Shown here one piece after another: positions 7,885-15,523 of a stretch of 64,000 bases of DNA. Source of the stretch: Tessaracoccus antarcticus (lineage in GTDB: Bacteria > Actinomycetota > Actinomycetes > Propionibacteriales > Propionibacteriaceae). The position numbers and the translations under genes are program-made. The notes under the pieces were generated by a model. That model worked only from the letters and a program-made list of their open reading frames with translations, was not told where the DNA came from and made no database searches. Each line of letters begins with the position of its first letter. Position 1 is the first letter of the stretch. The stretch covers positions 1,054,001 through 1,118,000 of the forward strand of contig NZ_REFW01000001.1 of NCBI RefSeq assembly GCF_003688855.1. Reading direction: 5' to 3'.

Positions 7885-9987
7885 ATGTTCACCCTTGTTA
7901 GAAATCGATTTCTCATCCTTGCCGCCGGCGTCGCGCTGGCCATCCCCGTTCTCGGGGCGCCCCACGCGCAGGCCGACGACTCCGACGCACCGATCTCGCC
8001 GGCCATCCTGGTGGACGAGGTGACGGGCGCCGACGCGACCACCGACACCACCACTCCCTGGGATGTGGGCGCCACAGACCTGGGCGTCATCTGGGACGAC
8101 GGGGACGACAACGTCCTGGTGGCGTTCGGGGACACGTTCTCCACCCCGGGGGGCGACGGTGCCGGGGTCGGGAACTGGCGCTCCAACGTGTTGTTCCGCT
8201 CCTCTGATCACAGCCTTGCCGACGGCATGACCTTCGACTGGGCGCTCTCGGATGACTCAGGGGTGGCCAAGGAGATCGTCGGCTCGAAGAAGATCCCCGG
8301 CGATGAGCACACCACCATCCCCACGGGCGGCATCGCCGTCGATGGCCGGCAGTACATGGCCTACATGTCCGTGAAGGAGTGGGGGCTCCCCGGTCAGTGG
8401 AGGACCAACTTCAGCCAGCTCGCCTATTCCGACGACGCGGGCGCCACCTGGTCCATCGACGGGGCGCCGCGCTGGGACAACAACGCCGATGGCACGGACC
8501 CGTTCCAGATGGTGGCCTACGTCCACCACGGCGACTTCGTCTACATGTTTGGTACACCCAACGGGCGGGTGGGGGCCGCCTCGCTGGCACGGGTCCCGGC
8601 CACGCAGATGCTCGACAAGGCTGCCTACCGTTACTGGAACGGCGCCGACTGGTCCGCGGACTACGCCACCTCAGCCCAGATCCTGCCGCCGGCCGTGGCG
8701 GAGTTGTCCGTCCACTTCGACGAGGCATCCGGGCTGTGGCAGCTCATCACCCTGAACGGGAACGCGGACCTGGTGCTGCGGGTGGCCAGCGCGCCGGAGG
8801 GCCCATGGTGCGACGAACAGCTCCTGGCCTCCCAGGCCGAGTACCCCGGCCTGTACGGCGGATACATCCACCCGTGGTCAGCTGACGGGCAGGTGTACTT
8901 CCTCATGTCGGTCTGGAACCAGTACAACGTCGCACTCATGAAGGTGACCCTGGACGACGAGGGCATGATCATCCGCCCCAACCTTCTGGTGGATCCCTCG
9001 TTCGAACGCAGCGCCCTGTTGGACGTGCCCGGCGGCTGGCGTGCCACCGGGACGGGCGGGATCGACACCAATCAGGAGTGGGCCAAGGTGGGGCGTCGGC
9101 AGTTCTGGGTGCGTGGCAACCAGGGTGAACAGCTGATGGCGCAGCAGGTCAGCGTCACGCCCAACACGCAGTACCAGTTGACCGGCTGGCTCAAGACGGG
9201 TGACACCGTGGGTGGCGGTGCAGGCGAGGGCCGCATCGGTGCGCGGGGCGTCGGGCCGGGTGCCACCGTCGTGGAGCAGGAGACCTTCGCTGACCTGGAC
9301 GGTTGGCACAAGTTCTCCGTGACGTTCGACAGCGGGTCTCTCACCAAGGTTGAGGTCTACGCCGGGTCCACCATGACGGGCGACCGCTGGGTGCAGGGCG
9401 ACAACTTCTCTCTCCAGGCGCTCAGCGATCCGGGTCCGGAGCCCACCCAGTCCCCGACCCCAAGTCCCAGCCAGTCCGCGTCGCCTCGGCCGACCCAGCA
9501 ACCGTCGACATCTCCGACGGCGTCCCCGCAGCCGTCCGTCTCCCAGAGCACGCCGGGCAGCATGGCCCAGATCCCCTACGAGGTGCCCGGCATCCATCAC
9601 GTCAACGGCCGCTGGTGGTACACCACCTGCGAGCCCTACTCGCAGACGATGCGGTGCCGCACCGAGATCTGGGGCACGCAGGTGCACTACCGCGGACCGG
9701 GCAACTACGTGGCGGTCACCGGCTGGCAGTTCAACAATTTGACCTACCTGCCCTTCATGCCGCGCTCCGCATGGGCCGGCAACCCGTTGGGGGTCACCGG
9801 TGAGTTCACGTCGCAGGGACGCCAGTGGCGGACCGAGTGCGACACCCCAGCCACGGGTCGCAACGGCTGCCGCTCCTCCATCTGGATGAACGACATCGCC
9901 CAGCAGGTGACCAGGCCTGACGGCTCCACGGGCTACGAACTCTCGAAGGGGTGGGTCTTCAACAACATCGTCCGATTCGGGCGCTGA
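7885..9987 (+). CDS. Secreted GH183 (DUF4185) protein, candidate endo-D-arabinanase, with C-terminal four-Cys domain
   Basis: A 700-residue secreted protein in four parts. A signal peptide covers residues 1-30 (LILAAGVALAIPVLG, cleavage near AQA). A DUF4185 domain spans about 38-360, with the family segments GATDLGVIWDDG, VAFGDTFSTP, WRSNVLFRSSDHSL, TIPTGGIAV and YMSVKEWG. A carbohydrate-binding-like beta domain follows at about 365-510 (LLVDPSFERS onward). After a Pro/Ser/Thr linker, residues 563-700 form the four-cysteine domain shared with four other proteins in the window. DUF4185 is now GH183, whose characterised members are endo-D-arabinanases acting on mycobacterial arabinan. TTGGAG lies 7 nt before ATG 7885. 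This would be the extracellular enzyme that generates oligosaccharides for the upstream importer. Confidence 0.88.
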   Translation: MFTLVRNRFLILAAGVALAIPVLGAPHAQADDSDAPISPAILVDEVTGADATTDTTTPWDVGATDLGVIWDDGDDNVLVAFGDTFSTPGGDGAGVGNWRSNVLFRSSDHSLADGMTFDWALSDDSGVAKEIVGSKKIPGDEHTTIPTGGIAVDGRQYMAYMSVKEWGLPGQWRTNFSQLAYSDDAGATWSIDGAPRWDNNADGTDPFQMVAYVHHGDFVYMFGTPNGRVGAASLARVPATQMLDKAAYRYWNGADWSADYATSAQILPPAVAELSVHFDEASGLWQLITLNGNADLVLRVASAPEGPWCDEQLLASQAEYPGLYGGYIHPWSADGQVYFLMSVWNQYNVALMKVTLDDEGMIIRPNLLVDPSFERSALLDVPGGWRATGTGGIDTNQEWAKVGRRQFWVRGNQGEQLMAQQVSVTPNTQYQLTGWLKTGDTVGGGAGEGRIGARGVGPGATVVEQETFADLDGWHKFSVTFDSGSLTKVEVYAGSTMTGDRWVQGDNFSLQALSDPGPEPTQSPTPSPSQSASPRPTQQPSTSPTASPQPSVSQSTPGSMAQIPYEVPGIHHVNGRWWYTTCEPYSQTMRCRTEIWGTQVHYRGPGNYVAVTGWQFNNLTYLPFMPRSAWAGNPLGVTGEFTSQGRQWRTECDTPATGRNGCRSSIWMNDIAQQVTRPDGSTGYELSKGWVFNNIVRFGR
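7900..7913. promoter_or_regulatory. Palindromic LacI-type operator inside the GH183 gene start
   Basis: AGAAATCGATTTCT is a perfect 14-bp palindrome at codons 6-10 of the GH183 gene. Its core GAAATCGATTTC fits the same pattern as the operators at 1764 and 1988. Repression here would be by roadblock or by blocking the promoter from downstream. No convincing -10/-35 pair was found just upstream. Confidence 0.65.
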
Positions 9988-9995
9988 CACGCGAG

Positions 9996-10027
9996 AAAGG
10001 GTGGCCGACTGACGTCGGTCACCCTTT
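9996..10027 (+). terminator. Rho-independent-like terminator after the GH183 gene
   Basis: AAAGGGTGGCCGAC and GTCGGTCACCCTTT form a 14-bp stem with one G-T pair and a 4-nt loop, starting 9 nt after the GH183 stop and followed by TTCC. Confidence 0.8.
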
Positions 10028-10208
10028 TCCGTGCCTCGCGCAAGCTCTGCGTCACGTGTGGGCGTGTGGCAAATGGTGGCAACCTTGTGACGAGCAATTT
10101 CTCCTCGATAGCTTGTGCACACCGAAGGTCAAGGCCGACCCGGTTGCGGCGTTTCCACGCCGGCCGTCGCGGACTGTGTTGTCAACAGACGCGCGAAGGC
10201 ACAGAACC

Positions 10209-12224
10209 ATGTCGTTATCCACCGACAGATTGGACAATGAAATGCCACCCTCAAGACGTGACCGCAGAGTGCGCGGTGCACTGGCTGTAACGGCTGCCAC
10301 AGCCATGATGGGGACGCTCTGGGCCGTACCGGCCTCAGCGGATGACCCGGTTGATCCCATCCTGGAATCACTCAGCATGATCCCGGAGGTGCAGGGTCCC
10401 ATTGCTGAGGACGACACCACCCACATGTTCTCCAGCATGAAGCGGGCAATGGTGCCCTTTGACGTGGCGGATTATGGCTACGTGGAGGAGGAGTACTTCA
10501 TCTCGGGCACCAGCAATGTCTACGACGAGATCGACGGTTCACTCGCCGTCGTGACAAAGGATGTTCCCTACGTGAACCGCATCATCGTGCGACGCCCCGC
10601 CAAGGCGGCGGACTCGTCCGGGGTGATCGATGTCGAATTGACCAACGCGTCCAACGGCTACGCGGGTGAGGACATGTGGCGGCGGCTGTGGCAGCACCAC
10701 ATGGCCAACGGCGACACCTACATCGGCGTCGTCTCGAAGCCGAACCAGATCGTCGGACTGAAAACCTATGATCCCGTGCGTTACGCCCCGGTTGCCTGGG
10801 ACGAGGAGGGGCAGGCGTGGGACATCATCGCCCAGATGGGTGCCCTTCTGAAGAGTGAGGACGCGGGTCTCGTCCTCGGTGGCCAGCAGCCCAGGACCAT
10901 CCTGTTGACGGGCCAGTCCCAGTCCGGTGGCTACATCGCCACCTACACCAACAAGATCGCCGGATTGGCGGAGGAGGCGAATGGCCAGTCGGTCTACGAC
11001 GGCTACCTCAACGTCGCTGGTCTCACCGGGCGCTCACTGCGGACCGGGGGCCAGGCCACCCCGGCTGCTGATCCGGTGCTCTCGGTTCCCAACATCCTCG
11101 TCGACTCCGAACTCATCCTGGACAGGAGAGGCCCCCGGAACCTTCCGCCGAAGCAGCGTGTCTGGGCGGTACCCGGTACCCCTCACACCGACCTGCTGTC
11201 GCCGGTGATCCCGTCCGACGAGGAGATCCTCAAGAGCGGCCGGACGCCGGATGCAAACGTTCACAAGCCTGAGTTCCTTGCCAAGATCAGTTACTACCCT
11301 CTGGAGCCCACCATCTTTGCGGCGACTGACGCGCTGGTGAAGTGGCATCAGGAAGGCATTCCGGCTGCACCGTCGCTGTGGGAAACAACCACCGCCACCG
11401 GAGCGCTCCTGCGGGACGACGCCGGCAACGCCCTGGGAGGGGTTCGCTACGGTCTCATCGACCACCCCCTCGGCCAGTACCTGGGCATTGAAGGTACGGG
11501 ATTCACCGCGCACGGCATCATGCACCTGATGTCGCTGGATGAGTTCCTCACCGCCTACAAGACCCGCGCACAATACCTGGCGTTGATGGCCGAGGTGGAT
11601 GCGCGGCAGATCCGTGCCGGCTACCTGACCCCTGAAGGGGAGGACTACTTCATCGATGTGGCCAACTACATGATGGATCGCATCGGTGTTGCCAAGACAC
11701 CCACGCCGACCACCCCGCCGGTGACCACCCCGCCGGTGACCACCCCGCCGGTGACCACCCCGCCGGTGACCACCCCGCCGGTCACGACCCCGCCGCCCAC
11801 CCCGTCGTACCCGGGATCGATCTACACCACACCCGGCTACCACGACTACAACGGGCGCCACTGGTTCACGTCCTGCGAGCCCTACTCCGTCACCCAGCGC
11901 TGCCGCACCCTCATCCAGGCCACCACGGTGACCCAGGTGAACGGGCAATTCGTCAGCAAGAAGGGCTGGGCGTTCAACAACTTGACGTACCTGCCCTCGA
12001 AGAAATCGGCCTGGGCAGGAAACCCGCTGGGCCGGCCCGGCTCCTGGACCGCCGCTGACGGCCGTCAGTGGAGGACGGAGTGCAATACGCCCGCCACCGG
12101 CGGCAACGGGTGTCGTTCCTACGCCACGGCGAAAGTGATCGGCAACGTCGCCACACCCGGCCAGCCTGTTCGCTTGGGCTGGATCACCAAGGAGATCTTC
12201 AACAACATCGTCCTGTTCTCCTGA
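10209..12224 (+). CDS. Secreted alpha/beta hydrolase (Abhydrolase_10-like) with C-terminal four-Cys domain
   Basis: A 671-residue protein with a signal peptide (ALAVTAATAMMGTLWAVPASA), a hydrolase domain at about residues 45-495, a TPPV-repeat linker encoded by five 15-bp repeats, and the four-Cys domain at about 538-671. The nucleophile elbow is GQSQSGG (about residue 238). The late segments ALVKWHQEGIPAAPS and GNALGGVRYGLIDHP resemble the alpha/beta hydrolase domain family PF20091. Catalytic Asp and His were not assigned. ATG 10209 is preferred; ATG 10242 is an alternative that would still leave a signal peptide, and neither has a strong ribosome site. Substrate is unknown. Its place beside a D-arabinan locus, sharing a domain with the GH183 enzyme, makes an esterase acting on acylated arabinan an attractive but untested idea. 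Confidence 0.75.
   Translation: MSLSTDRLDNEMPPSRRDRRVRGALAVTAATAMMGTLWAVPASADDPVDPILESLSMIPEVQGPIAEDDTTHMFSSMKRAMVPFDVADYGYVEEEYFISGTSNVYDEIDGSLAVVTKDVPYVNRIIVRRPAKAADSSGVIDVELTNASNGYAGEDMWRRLWQHHMANGDTYIGVVSKPNQIVGLKTYDPVRYAPVAWDEEGQAWDIIAQMGALLKSEDAGLVLGGQQPRTILLTGQSQSGGYIATYTNKIAGLAEEANGQSVYDGYLNVAGLTGRSLRTGGQATPAADPVLSVPNILVDSELILDRRGPRNLPPKQRVWAVPGTPHTDLLSPVIPSDEEILKSGRTPDANVHKPEFLAKISYYPLEPTIFAATDALVKWHQEGIPAAPSLWETTTATGALLRDDAGNALGGVRYGLIDHPLGQYLGIEGTGFTAHGIMHLMSLDEFLTAYKTRAQYLALMAEVDARQIRAGYLTPEGEDYFIDVANYMMDRIGVAKTPTPTTPPVTTPPVTTPPVTTPPVTTPPVTTPPPTPSYPGSIYTTPGYHDYNGRHWFTSCEPYSVTQRCRTLIQATTVTQVNGQFVSKKGWAFNNLTYLPSKKSAWAGNPLGRPGSWTAADGRQWRTECNTPATGGNGCRSYATAKVIGNVATPGQPVRLGWITKEIFNNIVLFS
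11709..11783 (+). repeat. Five tandem 15-bp repeats encoding a TTPPV linker
   Basis: The unit ACCACCCCGCCGGTG occurs five times head to tail, the last ending in GTC. It encodes the Thr/Pro linker between the hydrolase and the four-Cys domain. Near-identical units suggest recent slippage expansion, so linker length may vary between strains. Confidence 0.9.
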
Positions 12225-12241
12225 CACACCGCTGAAACACC

Positions 12242-12285
12242 AATCGTGCCGGGCCCCGGATTCATTTCCGAGGCCCGGCACGATT
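12242..12285. terminator. Bidirectional hairpin terminator
   Basis: AATCGTGCCGGGCC and GGCCCGGCACGATT form a perfect 14-bp stem, extended by four inner pairs after one mismatch. It starts 18 nt after the alpha/beta hydrolase stop and lies between convergent genes. Confidence 0.75.
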
Positions 12286-12294
12286 GCGTCACAC

Positions 12295-12335
12295 CGGTGG
12301 TCGAGTAGTCGAGGAGCGCGTTGCTCTGAGTCGCC
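12295..12335. repeat. Partial copy of an actinobacterial GTGGTCGAGTAG-type interspersed repeat
   Basis: GGTGGTCGAGTAGTCGAGGAGC matches, in the opposite orientation, the core of the interspersed repeats at 35982, 36090 and 38620. It is decayed on its right side. Confidence 0.5.
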
Positions 12336-12413
12336 GGGCGACGAAGGAACTCCAGCCTGTCACGCGGAGAAGTGACGTGACCAGACCGCTGTCGCCTGCA
12401 GGACGTCTTGACA

Positions 12414-12455
12414 CACTGGTTTGCCGCTCGTCACTCGACGAGCGGCAAACCAGTG
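12414..12455 (-). terminator. Terminator hairpin of the LCP operon
   Basis: CACTGGTTTGCCGCTCGTC and its exact reverse complement form a 19-bp stem with a 4-nt loop, 6 nt beyond the stop of the LCP gene. Confidence 0.8.
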
Positions 12456-12461
12456 AGGTGG

Positions 12462-13499
12462 TCAGCCGTTGGCCGCGTAGTACTCGGCCATGGTGTCGGT
12501 GCGCAGGGCAGTGGCCAGTTCGTCAAGCTTCTTGCCGTCCACCTTCACGTAGGACTGCTTGTCCGCGCTTGTCCCGAAGCCAGCGGTCGGGGCCATGAGC
12601 GACTTGATGTCGTCGCCTCCGTTGATCCTCATGCCCAGACCAAGGTTGATGATCGTGTTGTTGTCCAGCCCGGTGTCGACCGTGAAGTTGGGCCCCAGCG
12701 TGGTGACGGCGTCGCGGAACATCCCCGGGTTCGTCAGCACGCCACGCGAGGTGAGCTTGCTGACGATGGCCTTGAGGACGTCGCGCTGGCGCTCAGCACG
12801 GTCGAAGTCGCCGTTGGGGAGGTTCTTGCGCTCCCGCACGAAACGCAGAGCGGACTCCCCGGTCAACTCCACCGGTCCCTTCGGGAAGTCGAAGCCGTCG
12901 CTGGAGGACACGTGGCGGTTGACGACGGTCACGCCACCCAGTGCGTCGATGACGCTCATGAAGCCCTCGAAGTTGATGATGGCCGTGTGGTCGATGGGGA
13001 TGTCGAGCAACTGCTCGACCGTCTCCACCGTCAGCGCAGGGCCGCCCCACGAGTATGCGGCATTGATCTTGGCGTTGCCGCGTCCGGGGATGTCCACCCA
13101 GTAGTCGCGCGGGAGGGAGATCAGGTAGGCCTGCTTCCGGTCCCCGGGGATGTGCATGACCATGAGCACGTCGGAGCGACCCCGCTCGTCAGGGTTGCGT
13201 GCGTCCGTGCCCATGAGAACGAAGTTCAGGGGCGGGTTGGACTCGCCCTCCTTCGTCGGCACCGGCTGCGGACGGTTCTCGGTGGACGTGGGCATCAGGG
13301 TGGGCTCGCGGTCGATCGAGTCGAGAGCGTCCTTGGCCGCCTTGCCGTAGTAGCCGGCGAAAGCAGCAGCCACCAGCAGCGCCACACCCAGGACACCGAC
13401 GATGCTGAGCAGCAGCCAGCGTTCACGAAGACGCTTCTTACGGCGCTTGCCCTTGGCGGGCTGCTCATCTTCGCCGCGGAAGAAGGTGTCGTCGGTCAT
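12462..13499 (-). CDS. LytR-CpsA-Psr (LCP) family envelope glycopolymer ligase
   Basis: A 345-residue protein with a basic cytoplasmic tail, one transmembrane helix at about residues 29-50 (LLLSIVGVLGVALLVAAAFA) and an extracellular LCP domain. The family motifs are present: VLMGTDARNPDERGRSD, ISLPRDYWVDIPG, KINAAYSWGG and ALRFVRERKNLPNGDFDRAERQ. Conserved arginines and aspartates for binding the polyprenyl pyrophosphate are visible. LCP proteins move polyprenyl-linked glycopolymers to peptidoglycan or galactan. Its gene overlaps the RmlC-RmlD-phosphatase gene by 4 nt, and it lies head-to-head with the capsule cluster, which fits a role in attaching that polysaccharide to the wall. Confidence 0.92.
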   Translation of the reverse strand: MTDDTFFRGEDEQPAKGKRRKKRLRERWLLLSIVGVLGVALLVAAAFAGYYGKAAKDALDSIDREPTLMPTSTENRPQPVPTKEGESNPPLNFVLMGTDARNPDERGRSDVLMVMHIPGDRKQAYLISLPRDYWVDIPGRGNAKINAAYSWGGPALTVETVEQLLDIPIDHTAIINFEGFMSVIDALGGVTVVNRHVSSSDGFDFPKGPVELTGESALRFVRERKNLPNGDFDRAERQRDVLKAIVSKLTSRGVLTNPGMFRDAVTTLGPNFTVDTGLDNNTIINLGLGMRINGGDDIKSLMAPTAGFGTSADKQSYVKVDGKKLDELATALRTDTMAEYYAANG

Positions 13500-15487
13500 G
13501 CGTGCTCCATTCGATCAAACAAGGTGGTGCATCCCCCCAGGATGGCGTTGAGGTGTCCGTCGATGGTCCCGGCGCACGTGGCGGCCACTTCCGGACCCCG
13601 GCGGTACGGGTCGGCCACCTCGTCGGAGGGGTCGGCGCTCCTGTGCCTCCACAGGTGGGAGGTGAGGTTGTCCAACGTCACTGATTCCGGCAGCCGGGCC
13701 ATCTCCCGTGCGACGTGCCCCAGGAGGAACACCTTGCGCCCGAGTGTTGGCCACTCGTCGAGGATATAGCGACGGTGCTCGACGCCCATGGCCAGGATCA
13801 GATCGGCGTCACCCACCATCTGCCGCGTCAGCTGCCGAGCGCGATGGGCGGAGGTGTCGCCTCGGTTCCCGACCTGTGCGGCCATGGGTGGGTCAATGCC
13901 CTGCCCCACGAGCGCATGAGTGCCTGCGGAGGAGAAGTCGATGCCAGTGATCCCCGTGCCACGCGCCACCACGTCGGCGTAGGCGGAGCGGCAGATGTTG
14001 GCGGTGCACACGAACAGCACCCGGTACGGCTCACGAACGGTCTGCTTCGCGACGGCCTCAACGGCCTGTGGGTTCGGGGCGACGGGGCGTTGCCGCTCCG
14101 GCGCGCTGCTGGGGCTGCGCGGCGCCCCCACACCGGGCATCCGGTCGCCCAGTTGGAGCCAGGAGTTGCCGGGTCGGAAACCCGTTGCCCTGATGCGGTC
14201 AAGAACCAGGGCACTGCCGCTGGATGGTGCCTGGTCCGGGGCGGCGGCGTTCTGCACGTCGTCGGGGTTGCGGCCGCACAGTTCGAAGACGCGGCGCCCG
14301 ATGTCCGCCCAGGACACCACGGGGCCGTCGCCGGTCAGGTTGTAGGTGCCTGACGCGGCCCCCGCATTCAGCAGGTGGAGGATGCCGGCGGCCAGGACTG
14401 ACGCAAACGTGAGGCGTCCGTGCTGGGCGTTGTCCATCTCGGCGGCTCGGCCGTGGCGAGCGGCGGACACCAGCTCGTCGATGGCGTGGTCCTGCCTGCC
14501 CATCACCCACCCGGTGCGGATGACGAGGTGTCGTGGAACGGTCGCGGCCACCACCTCTGCGACGGCAAGCCCTTGGGTGCGGGTGTCGAGAAGGCTGAGG
14601 GAGTCGTCTTCCGTGTGGGTGGGGGAGTCGCGCTCGAACACGCAATCGGTGGAGACGTGGACGTAGCGCATGCGGTGCCGGCGGGCGATGTCAGCAAGAT
14701 CGCGCGCGTGGGCGGCCGTGGTGGTCCATGCCTCACGGTCGCGGGAGGTTCGCGGGGTGCCGTTACCGGTCTCACCCTGTGCGTTGATGAGGGTGTCGTA
14801 GGCGGAGAGGTCAACGGGGGACTCTGCTCGCGAAGCGTGAGTCATCGCTGCCCCGCTGACGCCGTCGGCTCCCGGTAGTTCCGCCAGGAGTGAGCGTCCC
14901 AGAGGGGTGTCCGTGCCGGCCACGAGGATGCGGCGGTGCTGCATGGGTGTCGCGTCCGCCAAGGCTGGCAGATGCACGTCAGCACGGCCCAGATCGGCCT
15001 GCTCGCGGGGAATGGGCCACGTGATGCCCAGTGCGGGGTCGAACATATTCACGGTGGAGAACCGGGCACGGGCTTCGGGCGTCCAGTGGTGGTTGAGGAG
15101 GTAGCTGAAGGTGGTGTGGTCCTCCAGTACCTGGTGCGCATTGGCGACGCCGCGCGGCACGAAGACGGCTGTGCCCGGGTCCAGATCGCAGGTCACCACT
15201 TTGCCGAAGGTCTCACCGACGCGGAGGTCCACCCAGGCACCCATGGCTTTGCCCGAGACCACGGTGATGAGGCGATCCCACGGTTCGGCGTGGAAGCCGC
15301 GGGTGATTCCGCGGCTGTCGTTGTGGGTGAGGTTGTGCTGGACCGGTCGGAAGTCGGGCAGCCCGAGCGCGGCCATCTTCTCGCGGTGCCAGTCCTCCTT
15401 GAACCAGCCCACGTCGTTGTGCTGGACGTGGAGCCTCAGGATGAGGAGGCCGGGGATGTCGGTGGTGTCCAGCTTCAGCGGGTGCAA
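13496..15487 (-). CDS. Three-domain fusion: RmlC-type epimerase, RmlD-type reductase (degenerate), low-molecular-weight tyrosine phosphatase
   Basis: A 663-residue protein. Residues about 1-185 match dTDP-4-dehydrorhamnose 3,5-epimerase, with TRGFHAEPWDR carrying the catalytic His and VFVPRGVANAHQ. Residues about 187-455 match dTDP-4-dehydrorhamnose reductase (VAGTDTPLGRSLL, VHVSTDCVFERD, GTYNLTGDGPVVSW), but the stretch where YxxxK should stand reads TRTQGLAVAE, lacking both Tyr and Lys by eye alignment. Residues about 490-655 are a low-molecular-weight phosphotyrosine phosphatase with P-loop CTANICRS and the late acid loop DEVADPYRRG. RmlC-RmlD fusions are common in actinobacteria. The appended phosphatase is unusual and would be the Wzb-type partner of the tyrosine kinase encoded divergently at 16487. 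It is followed by the LCP gene with a 4-nt overlap. Confidence 0.88.
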   Translation of the reverse strand: MHPLKLDTTDIPGLLILRLHVQHNDVGWFKEDWHREKMAALGLPDFRPVQHNLTHNDSRGITRGFHAEPWDRLITVVSGKAMGAWVDLRVGETFGKVVTCDLDPGTAVFVPRGVANAHQVLEDHTTFSYLLNHHWTPEARARFSTVNMFDPALGITWPIPREQADLGRADVHLPALADATPMQHRRILVAGTDTPLGRSLLAELPGADGVSGAAMTHASRAESPVDLSAYDTLINAQGETGNGTPRTSRDREAWTTTAAHARDLADIARRHRMRYVHVSTDCVFERDSPTHTEDDSLSLLDTRTQGLAVAEVVAATVPRHLVIRTGWVMGRQDHAIDELVSAARHGRAAEMDNAQHGRLTFASVLAAGILHLLNAGAASGTYNLTGDGPVVSWADIGRRVFELCGRNPDDVQNAAAPDQAPSSGSALVLDRIRATGFRPGNSWLQLGDRMPGVGAPRSPSSAPERQRPVAPNPQAVEAVAKQTVREPYRVLFVCTANICRSAYADVVARGTGITGIDFSSAGTHALVGQGIDPPMAAQVGNRGDTSAHRARQLTRQMVGDADLILAMGVEHRRYILDEWPTLGRKVFLLGHVAREMARLPESVTLDNLTSHLWRHRSADPSDEVADPYRRGPEVAATCAGTIDGHLNAILGGCTTLFDRMEHA

Positions 15488-15523
15488 GAACTCAGCCTCT
15501 CCGGTGGCAGTGTGGGGTCCCCA

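Noticed and set aside
11709-11783. Tandem repeats as a possible CRISPR array
   Set aside because: Units are 15 bp, directly adjacent with no spacers, in frame, and encode a Thr/Pro linker.
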